NCBI GenBank assembly: GCA_013200995.1
Contig: CP053688.1
Coordinates: 1,798,001 to 1,862,000, forward strand
DNA from: Arthrobacter citreus
GTDB taxonomy: Bacteria; Bacillota; Bacilli; Bacillales; Bacillaceae_G
Direction of reading: 5' to 3'
Length of the DNA: 64,000 nt
Both the position numbers and the translations under genes were made by a program. The notes below the pieces were generated by a model. That model had not been told where the DNA came from. It ran no database searches and worked only from the letters and a program-made list of their open reading frames with translations. Below are positions 59,527 to 64,000 of this stretch, piece by piece. How positions within the stretch are numbered: position 1 is the stretch's first letter; each line of letters opens with the position of its first letter.

Positions 59527-62500
59527 TTAAAAGCCATCGAATAGTGATAATTGATTTTGATCTGGTAAATTTTGTAAACAGCCTTGTTTATCTAGATATT
59601 CTAATACTGTTTTAGAAATTTTACTTCTTTGTTGTAAATCTTCTTTTGAAAGGAATTCACCGTCTTCTCTTGCTGTTACAATGTTTTTAGCAGCATTTGT
59701 CCCTAATCCTGGAATCGAATTGAATGGAGGTAATAATTTATTACCATTTACTAAAAATTCATCGGAACTTGATCGATATAAATCCATTTTTTCAAATGAA
59801 AAGCCTCTTTCACACATTTCTAACGCTAACTCAAGTACAGTCATTAAACTTCTTTCTTTAACTGATGCATCTAATCCCTTTATGGCAATTTCTTCAATTT
59901 TTACTTTGATCGTACTTGGACCTGCGATCATTGCTTCAATATCAAAATCTTCTGCACGTACTGTAAAATAAGCAGCATAATAAAGAATTGGATGATGTAC
60001 TTTGAAATAAGCAATTCGTACCGCCATCAAAACGTATGCAGCAGCATGCGCTTTCGGGAACATGTACTTAATTTTTTTACAAGAATCAATATACCATGCA
60101 GGAACCTTATTATTTCTCATTTCCTCTTCCCACTCTGGTGGTACACCTTTACCTTTACGAACAGATTCCATTATTTTAAATGCTAATGATGGATCTAATC
60201 CTTGATAAATTAAATAAACCATAATGTCATCACGACAACCAATTACTTCAGATAGAGAACATGTTCCGCTGTTTATTAACTCAGACGCATTTCCTAACCA
60301 TACATCGGTACCATGTGATAGACCTGATATTTGAACTAGTTCAGAAAATGTAGATGGCTTCGTATCTTCTAACATTTGACGCACGAATTTTGTTCCAAAT
60401 TCAGGAATTCCATAAGTACCTGTTTTACAGCCAATCTGTTCTTCTGAAACACCTAATGGCTCAGGTCCCGCAAATATTTTCATTACTTCAGGATCATCAG
60501 TAGGAATTGTTTTTGGATCAATTCCACTTAAGTCTTGAAGCATACGGATAACGGTTGGATCATCGTGGCCAAGAATATCAAGTTTTAATAAATTATCATG
60601 GATTGAATGGAAATCAAAATGAGTCGTTTTCCATTCAGACTTTACATCATCGGCTGGGAACTGAATTGGAGAAAAATCATAAATGTCCATATAATCTGGT
60701 ACAACGATAATCCCCCCTGGATGTTGACCAGTTGTTCTTTTAACACCTGTACATCCCATCGCTAAGCGATCATATTCAGCCCCTCGTAAAGTCAGATTAT
60801 GATCATTTGCATAGCCTCTTACATAACCGTAAGCTGTTTTATCAGCTACGGTACCAATTGTACCTGCACGATACACATAGTCCTCACCAAATAGTACTTT
60901 TGTGTAGTTGTGAGCAGTTGGTTGATATTCACCGCTGAAATTCAAATCAATATCAGGAACCTTATCCCCTTTAAATCCAAGGAAGGTTTCGAAAGGAATA
61001 TCATGTCCATCTTTTTTAAATGCTGTTCCACATTCTGGACAATCTTTATTAGGTAAATCAAATCCCGATCCTACAGATCCATCATTGAAGAACTCTGAGA
61101 GTTTACAATTTGGACAGACATAATGTGGTGGAAGTGGATTTACTTCCGTTATTTCTGTCATCGTCGCAACTAGTGATGATCCTACAGATCCCCTTGAACC
61201 TACTAGGTAACCGTCATCTAAAGATTTTTTTACTAGTTTATGTGAAATCAAGTAAATTACGGCGAATCCATGCCCAATGATACTTTTCAATTCTTTTTCA
61301 AGACGCGCTTCTACAATTTCAGGTAACTGCTCCCCATAAATAGACCTTGCCATTTGATAGCTCATATCACGAACTTCATCTTCTGCGCCTTCAATTTTTG
61401 GAGTATATAAGTCATCTTTAATTGGTTTAATATCTTCAATTAAACTAGAAATTTTTTGAGTATTTGTAACGACGATCTCTTTTGCTTTTTCTTCTCCTAA
61501 AAATGCGAAAGAAGCTAGCATTTCATCAGTTGTTCTAAAATGAACATCTGGTAAGCGATGTCGATTTAATGGATTTGCTCCGCCTTGAGAACCAACTAAA
61601 ATTTTGCGATAAATTTGGTCTTCTTTTTGTAAGTGATGTACGTTACCAGTACCAACTACAATTTTTTCTACTTTTTCGGCCATTTTCACTAGCTTTGAGA
61701 TTACTTCTCTTAAATGTTGTTCATTTCGAACAAGTTCTAATTCTATTAAATGTAATAATGTTTCTGGTGGCATTACTTCAATATAATCATAAAATTCCAT
61801 TAGCTTTTCTGCTTCTTCAGGAGATTTTTGAACACTCGCCTCAAAAACTTCACCTTTATCACAAGCAGATCCAACTAATATTCCTTCACGATGTTTTACT
61901 AATAATGATCTAGGTACCCTTGCAACTCGATGATGATAATGAAGATGGGAATATGAAACAATTTTAAACAAGTTTTTTAGACCTACCTCATTCGTTGCAA
62001 GTAAAGTCGCATGTGATGGTCGTGCTCGTTTATACGCATCGCCTTTCCCCATATTATTATTTAGCTCGTCATGATAATTCATATCCTGCTCTGCTGCATC
62101 TTTAAGCATTTTTAGAAGCAAGAAACCAGTGGCTTCAGCATCATAAATCGCTCTATGATGTTGTGTTAAGTTAATATCGAATTTTTTACATAGTGTATTT
62201 AAGCGGAAGTTTTTAAAATCTGGATACAAGTTTCTAGCTAACTCAAGCGTATCAATTACACCGTTATTCGTAATACCAATATCAAATTTTTTAAAGCCCA
62301 TTTGAATAAAGCCCATATCAAATGATGCATTATGTGCGACAAGTATATCGTCACCCATCCACTCTTTAAATTCCCGAAGAATAACATCTACATTTGGAGC
62401 ATCTTTAACCATTTCGTCTGTAATTCCAGTTAATTCGATTGTAGTTGCGCTTAAAGGGTGATGTGGATTTGCGAATCGTTCAAATCGATCAATAATTTCA

Positions 62501-63834
62501 CCTTTATGAATCTTAACAGCAGCTAATTCGATAATCGTATCGTAAACCGCTGATAGTCCAGTTGTCTCTACGTCAAATACAACATAGGTTGCTTCCTCTA
62601 ATGAAACATGAGATGGATTATATGCTGTTGGAACACCATCATTTACTAGATTTATTTCAACACCATATAATATTTTCACACCAAGTTTTTTACCTGTTCC
62701 AAATGCTTCTGGGAAGGACTGTACAACTGCATGATCCGTGATGGCAATTGCCTCATGTCCAAACTTACTTGCTTGCTTAACTAAGTCTCCTGCTGAAACT
62801 ACAGAATCCATTTGGCTCATATGAGTATGTGCATGTAACTCGATTCTGCGCTCACCTTCTTTTGCCTTATCCTTCCGTTCTTCAGGAGTAATCTCATTAA
62901 TATCATTTGCCATCATCACTAAATCACGTACAAATGTATCATTTTGTACTGATCCTCTTACTTTTAACCACATACCCTTTTTGATTCTATTTAACATCGG
63001 GATATCTTCTTTGTCTCTAGAGAACATTTTCACTAGTATTGAGCTAGTGTAATCTGTCATTTTAAACGTAATTAAGACCCTGCCACTTTTAAGTTCACGT
63101 ACTTCAGAATCAAATACATAACCTTGGACTACAACACGTTTTTCTTCTTCAATGATTGACGAGATTGTATTAATTTCTGTTTCCTTAATATAATAACCGA
63201 CAACTAGAGGACCTTGTGGTTCATCTCCCTCAGCCTCTTCTGCCTCTCTCTTATCTAATTCAACAAGTACTTCCATCGCTCTTTTGCGATCTTCCTCAGC
63301 CTTTTTCTCAAGAAACTCGGCTTTTTCTTCTACATTTTCAAGAATCGTATTCTCAAAAAATAATTTCGGAAAGCCTACTTTTTGGTATAAGTCTTGAAGC
63401 TGAGGTACATATCTACTTGTAAATGTATTTTCTTCAATTAGACTATTTAAATTAATCGTTACTTTATTATTTTCAACTGAAGGTATTGCTCCTTCTATAT
63501 GTTGTAAAATTGGAGATTTTGATTCAACTGATTGAATCATAAATGACCAATAATCGATTACTTTTTGTTCTTCAATAGTTAGGTTATCTGTTTTAATAAC
63601 TACTGAAACATCTGCTATATGTTTAAACGTCCTTAATAAACTTGTAACAAAAACTTGAAACGTTGCAAAAGGTAAAACATTTTCTATTTTAAAGATAAAC
63701 TGCCATTTTCTTTCACTTTTATTTACTTCAAGATTTACGATTTCTCCGTTTTTAAAATACAGTTCTCGCATTTCTTGAGGAAATTGAAGTTGATCTAATA
63801 ATAGCTGAAAACGTTCCTCTCGAGTTTGTCCCAT
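59527..63834 (-). CDS. polC: DNA polymerase III PolC (replicative, with 3'-5' exonuclease)
   Basis: 1,435 residues, usual for Firmicutes PolC. N-terminal tau-binding/OB region, PHP domain ([20 protein letters not shown], ~335), inserted exonuclease ([20 protein letters not shown], ~420), zinc cluster ([18 protein letters not shown]), catalytic palm ([19 protein letters not shown]), and C-terminal helix-hairpin-helix ([20 protein letters not shown]). Replicates the chromosome. It would follow proS outside the right edge. Confidence 0.98.
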   Translation of the reverse strand: MGQTREERFQLLLDQLQFPQEMRELYFKNGEIVNLEVNKSERKWQFIFKIENVLPFATFQVFVTSLLRTFKHIADVSVVIKTDNLTIEEQKVIDYWSFMIQSVESKSPILQHIEGAIPSVENNKVTINLNSLIEENTFTSRYVPQLQDLYQKVGFPKLFFENTILENVEEKAEFLEKKAEEDRKRAMEVLVELDKREAEEAEGDEPQGPLVVGYYIKETEINTISSIIEEEKRVVVQGYVFDSEVRELKSGRVLITFKMTDYTSSILVKMFSRDKEDIPMLNRIKKGMWLKVRGSVQNDTFVRDLVMMANDINEITPEERKDKAKEGERRIELHAHTHMSQMDSVVSAGDLVKQASKFGHEAIAITDHAVVQSFPEAFGTGKKLGVKILYGVEINLVNDGVPTAYNPSHVSLEEATYVVFDVETTGLSAVYDTIIELAAVKIHKGEIIDRFERFANPHHPLSATTIELTGITDEMVKDAPNVDVILREFKEWMGDDILVAHNASFDMGFIQMGFKKFDIGITNNGVIDTLELARNLYPDFKNFRLNTLCKKFDINLTQHHRAIYDAEATGFLLLKMLKDAAEQDMNYHDELNNNMGKGDAYKRARPSHATLLATNEVGLKNLFKIVSYSHLHYHHRVARVPRSLLVKHREGILVGSACDKGEVFEASVQKSPEEAEKLMEFYDYIEVMPPETLLHLIELELVRNEQHLREVISKLVKMAEKVEKIVVGTGNVHHLQKEDQIYRKILVGSQGGANPLNRHRLPDVHFRTTDEMLASFAFLGEEKAKEIVVTNTQKISSLIEDIKPIKDDLYTPKIEGAEDEVRDMSYQMARSIYGEQLPEIVEARLEKELKSIIGHGFAVIYLISHKLVKKSLDDGYLVGSRGSVGSSLVATMTEITEVNPLPPHYVCPNCKLSEFFNDGSVGSGFDLPNKDCPECGTAFKKDGHDIPFETFLGFKGDKVPDIDLNFSGEYQPTAHNYTKVLFGEDYVYRAGTIGTVADKTAYGYVRGYANDHNLTLRGAEYDRLAMGCTGVKRTTGQHPGGIIVVPDYMDIYDFSPIQFPADDVKSEWKTTHFDFHSIHDNLLKLDILGHDDPTVIRMLQDLSGIDPKTIPTDDPEVMKIFAGPEPLGVSEEQIGCKTGTYGIPEFGTKFVRQMLEDTKPSTFSELVQISGLSHGTDVWLGNASELINSGTCSLSEVIGCRDDIMVYLIYQGLDPSLAFKIMESVRKGKGVPPEWEEEMRNNKVPAWYIDSCKKIKYMFPKAHAAAYVLMAVRIAYFKVHHPILYYAAYFTVRAEDFDIEAMIAGPSTIKVKIEEIAIKGLDASVKERSLMTVLELALEMCERGFSFEKMDLYRSSSDEFLVNGNKLLPPFNSIPGLGTNAAKNIVTAREDGEFLSKEDLQQRSKISKTVLEYLDKQGCLQNLPDQNQLSLFDGF

Positions 63835-63915
63835 TCTTTCACCAACCTTTTAAAAAATTGCATTAAAAAATACAATACATTTTTGAAATTATAAAAGTCT
63901 AGATTTTGACTAAAA

Positions 63916-63951
63916 ATTGAAAGTACCTCTCAAAAAAGAGGTACTTTCATT
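63916..63951 (-). terminator. Intrinsic terminator of the gene beyond the right edge
   Basis: TGAAAGTACCTCT pairs with AGAGGTACTTTCA (63918-63949), followed on the minus strand by TTTTTAG. In bacilli proS lies here; bases 63952-64000 show no coding sequence I can recognise. Confidence 0.85.
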
Positions 63952-64000
63952 ATTTGTGTGCCCGTCACTCTTTAAGAGGTCGACCCACTTTTATTTTATT

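Noticed and set aside
63952..64000. C-terminus of proS at the right edge
   Set aside because: The minus-strand frames do not show a ProS-like end, and a terminator already lies at 63916-63951.

Overview
The window is AT-rich chromosome from an endospore-forming member of the Bacillaceae (Bacillus sensu lato). Gene content and order follow the Bacillus subtilis polC-to-mutS segment almost gene for gene: polC, rimP, nusA, ylxR, ylxQ, infB, rbfA, truB, ribF, rpsO, pnp, ylxY, mlpA, dpaA, dpaB, asd, dapG, dapA, rnjB, tepA, ylzJ, spoIIIE, ymfC, the nup-type ABC importer, ymfF, ymfH, ymfI, ymfK, rodZ, pgsA, cinA, recA, rny, ymdB, spoVS, korAB, miaB, ricA, cotE, mutS. Nearly everything is on the minus strand, so transcription runs from high to low coordinates. 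Relative to B. subtilis I do not see ylxP, ymxH, ymfJ, pbpX or tdh/kbl in the expected places. Additions are a rifamycin phosphotransferase, a CotA-like laccase (the only large plus-strand gene besides the recombinase), a second MraY-like transferase, an acetyltransferase and an M19 dipeptidase.

Layout from high to low coordinates. 54.3-64.0 kb holds translation and transcription factors (polC, then the nusA-infB operon, rbfA). 47.0-54.3 kb holds truB, ribF, rpsO, pnp, ylxY and mlpA. 38.8-46.8 kb is the dipicolinate/diaminopimelate block. 31-38.8 kb holds RNase J2, TepA, rph and the laccase. 19.4-31 kb holds SpoIIIE, a GntR regulator with its nucleoside importer, and the YmfF/YmfH pair. 9.9-19.2 kb holds YmfI, YmfK, RodZ, PgsA, CinA, RecA, RNase Y, YmdB and SpoVS. 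0-9.7 kb holds KorAB, MiaB, RicA, CotE and MutS.

The most notable discovery is at 42.4-45.5 kb. The dipicolinate synthase B gene (dpaB/spoVFB) is cut in two by a 3,042-bp element that carries a SpoIVCA-like large serine recombinase. The first 142 codons lie at 45471-45896 and the last 57 codons plus stop at 42255-42428. A 9-bp direct repeat (CATTAAATT) sits at both junctions. Joining the two parts across one repeat copy restores, in frame, a 199-residue DpaB of normal length. The element ends carry 19-bp inverted arms (17/19 identical) that would make a symmetric attP on a circle. This is the architecture of a developmentally excised intervening element (like skin in sigK, SPbeta in spsM and, as I recall, vfbin in spoVFB of a B. 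cereus-group strain), in a very small form. Besides the recombinase it holds a divergent 58-codon gene (a candidate excision-factor gene), an unrecognised 178-codon gene and about 500 bp of non-coding DNA with two terminators. A good sigma-K-type promoter precedes dpaA, which fits mother-cell expression of the repaired gene.

Several cis elements can be read directly: a LexA box plus sigma-A promoter for recA, a sigma-H promoter for spoVS, candidate sigma-E and sigma-K promoters for cotE, a promoter and repeated putative operator for the GntR gene, a promoter and structured leader for rpsO, and many intrinsic terminators. Other oddities are a 52-bp-period tandem repeat beside rph and a tiny promoter-terminator unit between rph and the laccase. 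No rRNA, tRNA, insertion sequence or CRISPR array was found.
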